Shown here in pieces: positions 47,784 to 59,900 of a stretch of DNA of 62,183 bases (positions within the stretch are counted from its first letter, which is position 1; every line of letters begins with the position of its first letter). The notes below the pieces were generated by a model, which saw nothing but the letters and a program-made list of their open reading frames with translations, ran no database searches and had not been told where the DNA came from. Location of the stretch: contig FLMG01002354.1 of assembly GCA_900088475.1 (NCBI GenBank), positions 26,430 to 88,612 on the forward strand, written 5' to 3'. The translations under genes and the position numbers were made by a program. The DNA comes from Hyphochytrium catenoides (Eukaryota; Sar; Hyphochytriomycetes; Hyphochytriales; Hyphochytriaceae).

Positions 47784-48951
47784 CCGGACTTTTTTCCATG
47801 GGAACACTATTTATTGCCGGTTGTTTCTCCGCTTCCTTACTAACCTGACGCAGAGGTTAGGTCTCGAAGGACCCAGAAGTCCACAGTCGTAGTATACTGG
47901 CAAAGCATATTTATTCGAGCGTATGAAGTAGCAGGGCGGAGGGTAGGGATTACAGGATCTCCCTGGCGGAGCCAAGTACTAGAACTTCTATATATTAGCT
48001 CTTGGATTTCCATAAGATGTCACTGCATCTGCTTTTTTTGCTCGTCTGAGTAGAACTGTGTGCATTGCTTTTAGCGGCCGCTTTGAATGTTATGAACTCC
48101 TATCTTCCTGTTCAGATTGTTTACCTTTTTCATTGCCTAACAAATAGCAGCGCGCTTCATGCGCCTCGGTGGTCATGATGTATTACTTCGGGGGGATGTA
48201 TCCTTCGTTCCTTGATCCTCCGAAGTACTAGTTAATCTGTTATAGAACAAGTAGGGTTAACACCCTAAGACGATGGCACCACCGTCACCCGCAGTTGGTA
48301 CGCTGTCGCACACGCTCTTCATCAGGAGTTGGAGGTTATACGAGTAGCTTCTTCATCATTGAAGACAGAAACTTCATGGTGATACCCCCGTCATCGTTAA
48401 TATGATGATGCCACCAAGCAAGGAAACAGCCCTACGCCATATGACAAGAAGACAACCCCATTTGGCGTGCCCGTCGTGGATGCGGCCGTGGTTTGAGAGG
48501 AGTGAGGGGGGGAGCAAATGTCCGCCAGATCTCCTCCTGGAGTGGTAGGGAAGGTTCTATATCGGGGATTCTTTGGGGGCAAAAGTCTGGTCTTCTTGGC
48601 TCTCTGTCTGCTCCTCGTCTCCCTCCTCTCCTGCTGGGAGTTGGGAGTCCTCTCATGCTCTCCCCGCAAACCAAGTTCCTTCTCTCCGCGCTGCCCTTTT
48701 CATGACCTTCAGAGCCCGATGCCTGAGATCGCATTAGCAAGATGCGGCATGTGCGCCTCCGATGAGTCCTTGAGGACGGGACATCCTCAGGACTAGGCTC
48801 CCATCAGAGTCCACCAACCAGAGAACCAAGCTGTCAATCACTCTCTTAGTCATGCTCAGGTTCGGGAGTGCGGTATTGTGCAACAGTAGCAGGACGATGG
48901 GAATTCGTAGTCTGAAAGTATAGCAAGGACGTTTCCTCTGATTGAGACAAT
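47784..48951. other. Intergenic upstream of membrane-protein gene
   Basis: ORFs on both strands at 48397-48740 overlap each other and resemble no family. GC-rich there (about 48470-48700), otherwise unremarkable. No repeat or RNA gene seen. Confidence 0.35.
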
Positions 48952-51900
48952 ATGTCAAACGCGGATGTAGATACCAGTGCCGGTTCAATAGGGGCGCCCA
49001 GGAACATTGGGGAGCTAGGACAGGGTAGGGAGACTGAGCAGGACGTTGTTAACGTGGAGACGACAGCCATCGGCAAGTACACGTTACACTTTAGCAGTGA
49101 GGTGCTGGAGCAAGAATGGAGAGGATGCAACATAGAAAGGCAGCAGGGCCTTGTGAATAGATTCTTCTTCGTGGCAGGAGTGTTTCAGGTAAGGTCGGCA
49201 AGGATTACTTGAGACAGAGTCTTTCAAGGCGAAATGAAGAGTAGGGAGACACAGTGAGACGAAAGACACTTTCAACTTAACAGGCCTGGAGAGAGAGACG
49301 GGCCGAGCATCTTCTGTGGATTAACGCTACTCTTCTTCGTAGATTCTCTTTTTCTGCAGTGACGTCGTAGAGGGAACGGACTTCATCTTCACCACAACTC
49401 CTTTGCGCTTCATCTCAGCCCTACTCGTGTTCACTGCTTCTCTGCTGGGCCAGAATGGAATAATCAAGCCTGATATGAGGTATACTAAGGAGTTGAATCA
49501 GGAGCTGTCCGTTCTTAAGCTTTATTCTGCCACATACATCTTTTCGCCTTATTGCGTTGATTATATTTCTTCTGCCATGCAGCGAGCTAGGCTTTTACCC
49601 CCTCCTGTCATCCTGTTCTCCTTCAACTAGCCTTGAAGCAATCTTCTTACTCTTGTACGGCTACGCATGCTAACCTCTTCTCTCGCTTGGTCGTCTTTGT
49701 AGCTCCATGTTCACAATCAACATGACCTACGCCGCCTGCACACTTACCATCTTCTGCCTTCAACGCCACTCTCTAACGCAGTGGGATGTTCTCTTCCCTG
49801 TCTACGGGCTGTCCTTCTTCATTCTTCCGAAACTTCAACCTTTGGACTTCTTCTACGGTTGCCTGGGATCTTCTCTCTTTTCTCTCTCCTACATCTCGAT
49901 CTCCCTCTATCGTCTGGCCCTTCCGCAATGGATGCTATCCTCTGTCTACCTCCTTATCCCATTAGTGATGTTCAACTATGTTAGCTATGCCTCGGAAAAA
50001 ACGGCACGGGAGAGGTGGTTGCTGAAGCAGCGACTGAGCAAGTGAGTAAATCAACTGCATCAAAGTTTTCCAAAACTGGCCCTTGTTTATCGTCGTTCTT
50101 ACTGTCCGTCTTTCTCCAAGACATTACTCTATGGTAGCCCTTATTGAACTGCGAACCATGTCCTAGGGAAAGGATCCAAGTTAAGCTAAACCCAGTAGAC
50201 GACAGAGGGTCCTCTTTAGTCTTATCCATGAATTTAAGCGGCAAACAACAGGCTATCAAGGAAGGAAATCCCCCGCAGCCCGCACAGCGGCAGCGGAAGA
50301 GGCAGCTTGTTAAGGGTACGAGAGCCATTCATTCGTTCCTTTGTCCTACATAGCTAACATGCTGCTATAGGGTTCGCGGTATGGGTCATCCTTTCTATGT
50401 TAGGATGGTTCTCGACCAACAATATTCCAGAAGTGCTTCGTTTAGTAGACTCCTCGGTAGCTTGGGCTGTCTTCACGCATTCAGTGGGCTTCTCGTTCTT
50501 CCTTGTTCTTGTCACAGGTACTAGTCATCTCCACAATGTGCATCTTCCCTACTGCACTTCCGTTGTCGGAATTTACCTTCATTTCCTTACTGTTGCTATT
50601 TCTAAGCTTGAGATCTCTTTGGGTAGCTTTCCATGGGATGAGTGACCTAGGGAAACGCTTATGGAGTAGATCATCATGGTGCTTTACTGTGGACTCGTTT
50701 CCTCATTGTCGCCATCTCTGCATACCCTACAAACATGTGCTGACGGTGTTCTTTTGTAGGTCAGCTGCGATGGATTCTCGTCGTAGCAGCCGTCAGCGCC
50801 TTTCTCCTTCTTCTCTTTTCTGTCTTCACTCTCCCCTCGTCCTTTCTCCTCCTCGCTATCCACGGCATCGGCTACGTCCTCTTCGCTGTGATGTTAGCTC
50901 TGATGTTAGGAGTTTTTGGTGGGGTAGTGTATCTGTGGTCGGAGCTCATAGACTTTGTCAAAAGGATCTGCACCCAATATCCGCAGATTCAAGAGAGTCT
51001 CAAGGAATCGCCGATACTAGAACAGGTTCTTGTCCCACAGCTGGGTCGGGTAGTCGATTCGAAGAGCTTGAAGTCCTCTTTGGAGCCGGAAGCCGAGAGT
51101 ATAAGACATGCGGGACGGCAAAGGGGCAAAGAGGACTTTACTGTTAAGAGAAAGGCGACGACTGCGGCGCCTGCCCGATTGAAGAAGAAGGGCAACGAGA
51201 GAACGAAACCCAAGTGCCCCAGACTTGACCAGGGAGGCTCATCCCTGGTGCCGGTATCCGCAGCCATACAAAAAGATAGTGAAGAACCGGAAGGCTTGCC
51301 GCCGCCATCTGCCGCACTTTCGCATCTAGACAACCAGTCTATTGTCAAGGTTCTTCCTGGAAGGAGGCCTCGTGCATGCTTTTTTTGTACCAAGAAAGGG
51401 GTGGCTTTCTTCCTGCCTGCTTGCGCTGGCTGGAGCCCTTGTATTGGGCCAGGAATAAGCCCCATCCAAATGTGTACTCCTTACACTGCACTTCACCAGG
51501 AGAGAGAGAGGCTTAGGGTGGAGGTTGAAGAGAAGGAGAAACTTCTAGATAGCCTCTCGGTGAACAATGTCAGAGTGACGGAAGATCAACAGAAGCTGAA
51601 AGGATCGATAGAAGATTTGCAAGCAAAGGTAAGGAACGTGGTGGTTTATGAAGAAGGTCGTGCGCTTCTTGGGAGAGATCAGAAGCAGGAAGGGTGCTAA
51701 CGCTTTTTTTCATCATCATCAGATGAATCAGCTCGAGGCCCATAGACTGCAAAGGGAGAGAGAATGGGAGGGGAGATTGAGGCAAGCGGCGCAGCACCAT
51801 GAGCAAGAGTTGAATCAGACTTTACAAACACTCAACGCGGAGGCGCATAGACTGCACGAGAGAGAAAAGGAGGTATATTTTGCTTTTTAGCCCTTCAGCA

Positions 51901-52346
51901 ACCTCTCCCAGTGGTCAAGCTTGCTGCCGTTCTGTCCCTCTAAGTCTTTCTGTGCATCAAGAGTAGATATAGCGGTCAACAAGTGATCTGGGACACGCTA
52001 ACATTGTGGTGAATTTGTTTCTCGCCAGTTGCACCAGGTGATGGTAGCCATGAAGAGCAAAGAAGATGAAAATGCAGGCCTAAGGCATAGTCTGGAGCTT
52101 CTCCAGCTGGACCTCGAGGAGGCTAGAGCTTGTCTTGCCGATGCGAGTGTAACAGAGTCCCGTTCACAATCAGATGACTCGAAGGTAGATCCCGCGGAAC
52201 AATATCCTAAAAGGCAGGAACTGGACGGTACGGATGTGAGTGCCTGGGTGGCGGCACCAAGACGCTTGCGCTATGCAAAGCTGCTCGAGCTGGAAGGTTT
52301 ACGAGAATCTGCGAGAGGCTCTAGTGCAAGCTCTGATGATGTGTAG
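48952..52346 (+). CDS. Polytopic membrane protein with C-terminal coiled coil, unknown family
   Basis: Eight exons join in frame: 48952-49188, 49343-49479, 49703-50041, 50167-50315, 50371-50517, 50760-51628, 51723-51872 and 52029-52346, giving 781 residues. After a soluble start come EQEWR and VNRFFFVAGVFQ, then about six membrane segments (for example LRFISALLVFTASLLG, AACTLTIFCLQ, GCLGSSLFSLSYISISLY, YLLIPLVMFNYV), followed by ASEKTARERWLLKQR and a basic cytosolic loop. A second set of about four segments (VWVILSMLGW, SVGFSFFLVLVTG, WILVVAAVSAFLLLLF, YVLFAVMLALMLGVFGG) leads to a long tail with heptad coiled coil (HQERERLRVEVEEKEKL, then HEQELNQTLQTLNAE). The first half resembles the membrane anchor of class III cyclases and some sensor kinases, but no catalytic domain follows. 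Function unknown. Confidence 0.8.
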
Positions 52347-52555
52347 TCAGCCGAGCGGGTATATCACTGTCGGCTAGAGTTTCGTTAACTTCCCATAGTT
52401 GTGGCGTAGCGTGCGGTACATGCAGATGCTTGCCAGCCAGACACTGTCACTAGCAGTGTCACAGCTAATAGTCTGAAACCTTTTTGGTTCTCAATGCATG
52501 CAACTACGTGACAGGCAGAGTGCTTGGGATGAACATCACGATACGGGTTAAATAG

Positions 52556-55500
52556 TTAGTTGATGGAGTTTGCATCGCTGCTACCCAGACGATCCTGACT
52601 CAGCGAAGCAGCGTTCTGGACTTCATAGGCTAGACCAGTTAATCTGACGCGATTAGCTTTCTTGCCAAGAGCCGCGTACACAGCCTAACCAGGAGTTTGA
52701 GCTCGAAGTTAGCGTTTTCAATGACATAGGACAGATAACGTGAAGGGAAGCACACCTTCTTGGATCCAACCAAAATCAGCTGTTCCCTAGCTCTTGTGAA
52801 CCCTGTGTAGAGTAGGCTTCGATCCAGCATGAAGAAATGGTTCATGAAGAGAGGAATGACCACCACAGGGAATTCACAGCCCTGACTTTTATGAATGGTC
52901 AGGGCATAAGCAAGCCCTAACTCTGGCATTTGTGGCAGTGTATACTGCGCTTCTTTCCATCTACCTCCCGTCCCCTCTTCAAAGTGGACTCTCAAGGTTG
53001 GGCGACGACGCTTATCCACCGCGACAATGGTACCAATGTCTCCATTGTAGGTACCTCGATCATAATTGTTGACCTTTTGCATTACTCTGTCACCTAAAGA
53101 AGAGAACATGATTAGTGGCTCTGTCGATCATTTCAATAAAGATAGCAGAGACCATTCAGAATGAGGAGAGAACAGGCGTACACAAGGTAGGAATTGCCAG
53201 AGGATCTCACCCAAACAGTAGAAACTATCCCCCATCATAACAGCAGCTTTTTCCTTGAAGTTTGGGTTAAGTATTCGCTGCAGCAGGCTGTTTAGGGAAG
53301 CAGTACCCATGTGCCCCTTCGTTAGAGGGGACAAGACCTGCACGTCCACTGCTGGATCATAGCCTAGCTTTTGAATGAATCCGAGAAGCCCTCTTTGCTC
53401 GTCGCTCCCTGCCCTCGGTTCACCAAAGAGTAACCTCTCAGCCTCCTCTGGGTCATGTGCTTCAAGCAAAAAGACGTTTCCATTTTCCGTACTGGATAAC
53501 TCTTCAGGGTTGAAGGGATTAGGCAGAAGCTTCGGCTGGACTATAAAGCCCTCCGGACCTTCGACAACCTCTAGCCTCGTGTAGTGTTCGGGTGCTTTGC
53601 ACTGATTTATGAGATGTGCGTTCATCACAATCTGGCTGTTCTCAGCCTGTCGCAGTATCTGCTGCAACCTTGTTGTGCTGAAGACTTGAGAAGCTATCAG
53701 GTCCCTCAACACAGCCCCAGGTCCGATGGACGGAAGTTGATCAACGTCTCCTACGAATACGACCTACGCAGCGGCAGGTTAACCATAGACCACTCAAAGA
53801 ACGCAAGCTAGTAAAGAGCATAGACTTACCTGAGATCCTGCCTGAATAGCTTTCACGAGAGCCGAGGCCAGGTAAAGGTCAACCATGGACATCTTGAGTG
53901 CAGATTGTTAGTTCGCGTGTCCCGGATGTTCATACAAGAGATGGACCAAGAGACCGACAATGATAGCCTACCTCATCGACTACGATGGCATCACCATCAA
54001 GCATCTTCCACCCACCGAGACTATTCGAGTAAACTCTGCCAAATCCCAGGGCCCTATGAATTGTGGACGCGTATATATACTCTCCAGACGACCCATTCTG
54101 CTGGTAGTCTAAGAAAGGCTTACTTGTGAGTCGCGACGGCATGATATACGCTTCTGGTATTACCGACCTTTGCCACTGTTCACAACCTGTTCCAGCTTCT
54201 TTGCCGCCCGCGCTGTGGGGCAAATAAGCACTACTCTTTTGCCTAGCCTTCTCCAAATCTCAACTATCGTTTTCACTGTGAACGTCTTTCCCACTCCAGG
54301 TCCCCCTGGTAGGAGACGGAGTCAGCTCGAAGCAGAAAAGTACGCGTTCTGGAGCCTGCATGTTTACGGACCTGTTATGATAGATACCCCATTGGTTAAC
54401 GATGCCGTAACGGCATGCTTCTGGTCCTCTGTGAGGCCATTCTGACTGGTTAGGAGACGTAACTCCTGGGTATATAGAGAAAGTGCATATTAGGTCATTT
54501 CTCCTTTTGACCGAGAGGCAGCAAGACCGTTGTTATCAAACCTGCTCGACCGAGGCTCCTTCAGCACTCAAGACCTGAGACTTATATAGCTTGTCGAGTT
54601 TTAACAATGCCGTGGCGATGCCCTTCTCCATGTTGGCTATATGTGCTGTGGCTAGTAAGGTTATTCCTTCCCCCGAGTTTTCTTTCAAGGACGGGCTACT
54701 GACTATCAGGCCCTCCTCCACCATCTCTGCCATCTGGGTGGAAATGACCTTTTCTAGGCTCTCAGAGCCTTCCAAAGACTTGTGGAAGCATTAGCTTCTA
54801 CGCGCTGGGAAAGAACAGACTTCTCAGCCGTACCTCAACTCCCAACAGCACCTTACACTTGGCAACTACTTCGCCTTCCGGCATCCTGGTGTCACCCGAA
54901 TCTAGTAGCCCTTCCCGCAGTGCATAAGTTATTGCTGCCTGGACCTAAGGAAATTGATCATGTGATAGGGATAAAGGTCAGCTAAAGAAGAGGCAGGCTC
55001 TGGATATTAGACCAGTATGCCCACGAGCAGAGACCGACAACAACCCAGGAGGCCGGATGGGAGAGTTTTCAATCAGAAGATGCCCATATTCTTCGTTCTC
55101 TAACTCGAAGGCATGCAGTGGACTTGTAACCAGAAGGCTACGCTGTTACCCGCAATTCGGGGCTCCACTCAGCTTCCAACTCCGCCGCTAGCCGGTCCAC
55201 GGTTTGAAAGGTGACACCGTCAAATTCCTGGATCAGCCTGTAAGGGTTTGCCAGTATTAGCCCTGGAGCTCGATCTCCATACTCCGCCAGAATGTTCTGG
55301 ATAATGGTGTTTGATAACCCCAACGACTGCATGAGCATGACAATCTCTCTCGAAGGCGCCTGAAGATCAACCAAGAAGTTCACTTTCGGTCCTGCCTCTT
55401 CGAAAGTCTTTCTATTAGGCCATGCCTACCAGTTCCTTCCATTGAGATACAAAGCGTGAGAGTGTTTCCTTTCCAATGCCCTGGACTTTGAGGAGCTCCT

Positions 55501-56224
55501 TTGGATCTCCTTCCAAAGTCTCATACACTCTATCTCCAAATCTGTCCACTATCCGCCGGGCCAACACGGGGCCAACGCCTTTAATTACGCTATTTTGTTG
55601 CCAAAGAAGGAACGGAGAAGAGTTGTTGGTGCGACAGCTCAACCGCAATGGCTACATTCTAACAGAAGTGAAGCCGCCGGGCAGGACACGTACGCTGTGA
55701 TATACTGTGCAACGGCCGCAGAAGATGGGGTGGAGCCGAACAGCCTACGACTCTTGAGGTGGAATTGTTCACCGAAAGTCGGGGAGTTCCTGCTATAACC
55801 CCAGACTTCAAGGTCCTCCCCTTCCTTCGCTGCAGCTAGTAGCCCTTAGAGCCAGGAAGCGTAACTATGAGGCGTGTAAGTGATATTTCAAGAGAGGAGC
55901 TCATACCATCCACGGCAACAACTCGAATCTGCTTTCCCACAGAATGCGTCACGTCAGTGGTACTCAAGACAGTGGCTGAAGCTACCGTGAAGCTGCCTTC
56001 GTCCTTTCGAACAAGAATCTATCATAGTCAGGTTATAGTTAAGCCGTGTTTCTAGAGGCAGCACCAATGTCTGCGGAGCCTCTTACTGTGTCAATTCGGG
56101 CAGTAAGTCCGATGGTCTCGGACTTTGAAGATCCCGTAGTGTCATTCATCCAGCGACATAGAATCGCTCTTATGTTCGGCGGGCGCTGCCGCTTCAGTGT
56201 TCTTCTGACGCCGATAAGCAACAT
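52556..56224 (-). CDS. RecD2-type DNA helicase (SF1B) with organelle-like leader
   Basis: Multi-exon gene, ATG 56224, stop TAA 52556-52558. Resolved exons at the 5' end are 56224-56087, 56018-55907, 55829-55694, 55589-55430 and the next starting about 55400. Residues 1-30 are basic ([11 protein letters not shown]) like a presequence. Then comes the bacterial RecD2 layout: an OB-like start with [11 protein letters not shown] and PTFGEQFHL, two helix-hairpin-helix units ([23 protein letters not shown]), the [17 protein letters not shown] block, and the helicase core with Walker [40 protein letters not shown]-like text, and the C-terminal [13 protein letters not shown] and [12 protein letters not shown]. 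The C-terminal exon gives [20 protein letters not shown]. Such enzymes unwind DNA 5' to 3'. Spliced introns show it is a resident nuclear gene. Confidence 0.93.
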
Positions 56225-56908
56225 CTGGATAGAGGCTATCGAATGGAGTAAGACTAGCCCCAACTTCCAAATCCCTTCATGCGATTGTGACGATCACTCT
56301 CAGCTCATTACCCCTTCCAGCAGACAAGAGCTAACGGCTCTCACGGGCACGCTACCAGTGACATTCCACACGATGCCACTCCACACGATGCCTAGCGCCT
56401 AAGAGTCAAAGAGCTGCAAAATGGAGATCCTCTCTCATCCCAATGTCCTGACAAGTGGTAGAACTCGAGTTTGAACTGAGCAGACACAGCCTCGCCAAGA
56501 TTAAGATTGGGAAGCGAGGCTGCTATGAGGAGGAAGATTCTGACTAGCCTCTAACGACTATCTGGGCATTCTGATGGGGCATTGGTGTTGGATGGCGGGA
56601 GACAGAGATTGTGACAGAGCGATGGCGATGCTGAGTCTTCAGAAAGACAGAGGCGCTGTGCCAGTGTGAGGCCTGTGATCGCGTCGTTTCAGGCATCAGG
56701 AGATGCCGCTGGAGTCTCTGAACCCAGCTTTGGCCGTCATTCTTGCCTGTAAGCGCGCTGACAAGACGAAACTGGGGCCGGAAGAGCAGCAGAAGGGACC
56801 ACCCGACTCTGAATCTTCATGAAACACTTAATGCTAGGATGAGTGCCCTTTGGATGTAAGGAGCTTGCGGCTGATATCCTTTAAAGGACTAGCGGTGAAC
56901 TGTGAACT
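56225..56908. other. Divergent promoter region, RecD2 and Urb2 genes
   Basis: The two genes start head to head, about 685 bp apart. CCACACGATGCC is repeated at 56366-56377 and 56381-56392. No coding exon is convincing. Confidence 0.5.
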
Positions 56909-59900
56909 ATGGCGGGAAAATTTGAGATAGTCTCTCTCGTGAGCAGCGGCAACTTGCGGCTACTAGAAGGGTTTCGTACAGAACAGGTGCTCGAAGTGCT
57001 ATCACAGCGAGTGCAGGAGGCGGAAGTGCAGCAAGAAGGGACAACAAGGGCTGTTTCCATCGGCCGGCTTTCAATTCTGCCAGGAGTCTCTGATGTTAAA
57101 GTGTACAAGGGCATCCTGAGATGGATAACTGGACTCCTTGTATCTTCAACGGAGGCAAGTGATGGCCGACGAGGGAAGGAGACTGAGGCAGGCGGCAAGC
57201 GGAAGAGAGAGGATGAGGGGAAATCACCCAAGAAACGCCGAAGACCTAGGCAGGGGACATCTGAAGAAGAAGAAGGGCAGAACAAGCACGACCCAGTAAG
57301 CAGATCTATCCTGAGAGAGAAAGGGCTGTGGAGACTGTTTCAGACCGTCATCACAAGGTTGTATGAAAGTGCGGATGCAAGGGTCGCTGAGAATGAAAGT
57401 GAGAAACGCTTGACAGTGCTTGCAAGTGGAGAAGGCGTAATCCAGACCTCTGTCGGGTCCTCCATCCTCTCCGCCATTACTGAGGCTTTGAAGAGTCAGG
57501 ATGAAGAGATCAGACTCTATGGTCTAAACCTTTTTCGGTCCCTCTTCGGCGGTTCATTGTTGGAGCTCACGCCACGCGAGCACTCCAAGGAACCAATGAA
57601 GGCGAAGACAGGAGTCCGAAGATATCACTTTGTGCCCCAATGTACTATCTACAGGCCTACCCTGGACATTATGCATGCTTTCGCTCAATCTCTTCTGTCT
57701 GCTTACCTTTTATCTCCTTCGACTCTTCAACCAAGCCCCCTGGAACTGACAGTTCTCCACAATGTGCTCAGCGTGTATCTGGTCTTACAGAGAGATCAAA
57801 CAAACGATAAGAAACAATTCGCGGCAGTCTCTCAGCTCCTTCTGCCTTTCGCTTGTCTTCGTCGGTGGCTCATCAGCGGTACTGCAACTTGGAGTAGCGG
57901 TGATGGGGAGCAATCGACCCACGGCGCAATGGAATCCTTAGAAGGCTTGGGATTCAATTATGCTCCTGGCCTAGTGCGGGATATATTGGGACTGTTGGAT
58001 AGTATCACGTACGAAGGGCTCTTCTCTGACAAAGTGATACAGGGCTTTCAGGCCACTTACAAGAGGTACGAGAGCTCCATACGCTTTCTAAACCAACCTG
58101 AGGATGGTCCGGGGCAGGAGGATGAACCCCAGGAACACGATGATGGGGCTGATGAAGGAAAGGAGAAGCAGGGGACCAAAGAAAACAAGCGAGGCATCAG
58201 GAAGAGCTTCACGAAATCCTTTCAAGCGGGATTTTTTGATTTCATCCAAGAGCAAGTTTCCTCTCTTAGCTTGCATTCCCCGCCACCTGATAGCTCTAAA
58301 AGCAACTTAGAGATGAGAGGACAGGTGGAGTCCCAAGTATTCAGACTCGACTCCTTCCTATGGTATCTCCCTCAGCTGGTTGAAGGCTTCTCTCGCTCTT
58401 ATAAGAAGGGTCTCGATCGCCAGGCTGGAGTGGACTCCTACTTGGGTCTAAAGCAGGATAGATACAAGCAGAACGTCATTGGTCAAGACTATATGTTCAC
58501 ATTTGAGCTATGTTCTCTCCTCAATGAGGAGCTTCGAAGGGTAAGCATACAGCTCTCTAGGTTGAAAACGCTACCTAACGCTGAAGCAGCAAAGCAAGCT
58601 GAGGTTCTTGTGGATCTCTGCAAGAGCTACTTGAAGGGTATTGATGCTTTGGTGGCTGCACTTGGCCACTACTCTATCTACCACCCTGCCAAGGATAACA
58701 CTGCTGGCCATCAGATTCACTCTTTTACCGGCCTCGCAGCAGACCTCATTCAGGAAACAAGTACCAGACAAAGGAGCGTACTTGTGCTCTCATCACCCTC
58801 CTCGACAGGACAGTGTTTATTCACTGAGGAGCTGTCGCTTCTTAAGAGTCTCGTCGGGATAGACCATCGGGTCCTGGAGTCTAACCAATCGCTTACAACA
58901 GTGTTTAAGATACTAGGCAAGGCGGAGATGGAGATAGGCTCTGACCCTACTTCGTCTGCCTTGGAATTCCTAGTATTCCTGGTGAAAACGTACTCCGATC
59001 TCCGTCAACTAGATTTCTTCCTCTCTACACTACTGGGAACCATAGAAGACGAAAATATTGACTTTTTACATAGATTAGTGAGCTCCACCAACTTCGAGAA
59101 GGAATTGACGAGGTCCTTCTTCCATTGCCCGCCAGGTAAGCTTCTAAGATGACGTATAATATCCTGCCAGATTCGGGCTGTGTGTACCTTTTTTAACACA
59201 TATACTTTGTGTGCTTCTTTTCACTTGCATATGCATCCAACTCCTGGTGTTGCTGATATGGCTCCCAGGCGAATGATATCTAAAATGCGTATGGGTCTTA
59301 GGACAATACAAGGCGCTTTGGGAGCTAATTGTGGCATCCTTGAGCAAAGCTCTATCGGGAATCGAAGCCGAGCAGCATGGCGTAGAGGGTAGCGTCCGCT
59401 CTCTCTCCCTTCCAAGTGCCATCTTTGGTTGCTTTGTGTCTGGTCTATCCCTGCCACGTAGTCTCGCCCACTCCTTTCAAAAGCTTTCATCCGCTTTCCG
59501 AGCGGAGAAGTTGCAACCAATTCTAAACGCTATCGTGTTGTCTGAGGTATGCTCCTGGCGATGTATCGCTTCTCCCTCTAATATGAGATCCGTGCCATCT
59601 GATTGTGTTTTGCAGCCATCCTTCCGTGAAGCTCTGCCAGTCTGCTATTCTAGCTTGATGAAATGACGACTTTCTTTTGGATTTACAAGCTGTGATCCTA
59701 TCCCTATTCCTTATCCAGCTGCTCCTTTTGACTAGAAAAACCTCCTCGCTATTCATTCTCCAGCTGCCTAAGAAGAAAAGGGCTCGAAAGGCGAAACTTG
59801 CCCTGGTAGGAGAGCTGTTCAAGTTGGTTTTTTGGCTTCAGGAGCTACTGTTCAAGGCCTCTTTGACCCCTGTTGGGGCCAGGTTTATAGCAGGGGATGG

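Noticed and set aside
48397-48740. Overlapping ORFs on both strands upstream of the membrane-protein gene
   Set aside because: Mutually antisense, compositionally biased, and without homology or splice context.
52556-56224. Bacterial contamination as the source of the RecD2-like sequence
   Set aside because: The coding sequence is interrupted by several GT-AG introns and flanked by eukaryotic genes.
56909-59135. URB1/NPA1 for the last gene
   Set aside because: The conserved Npa1 N-terminal blocks are absent; the few matching blocks fit URB2 better.
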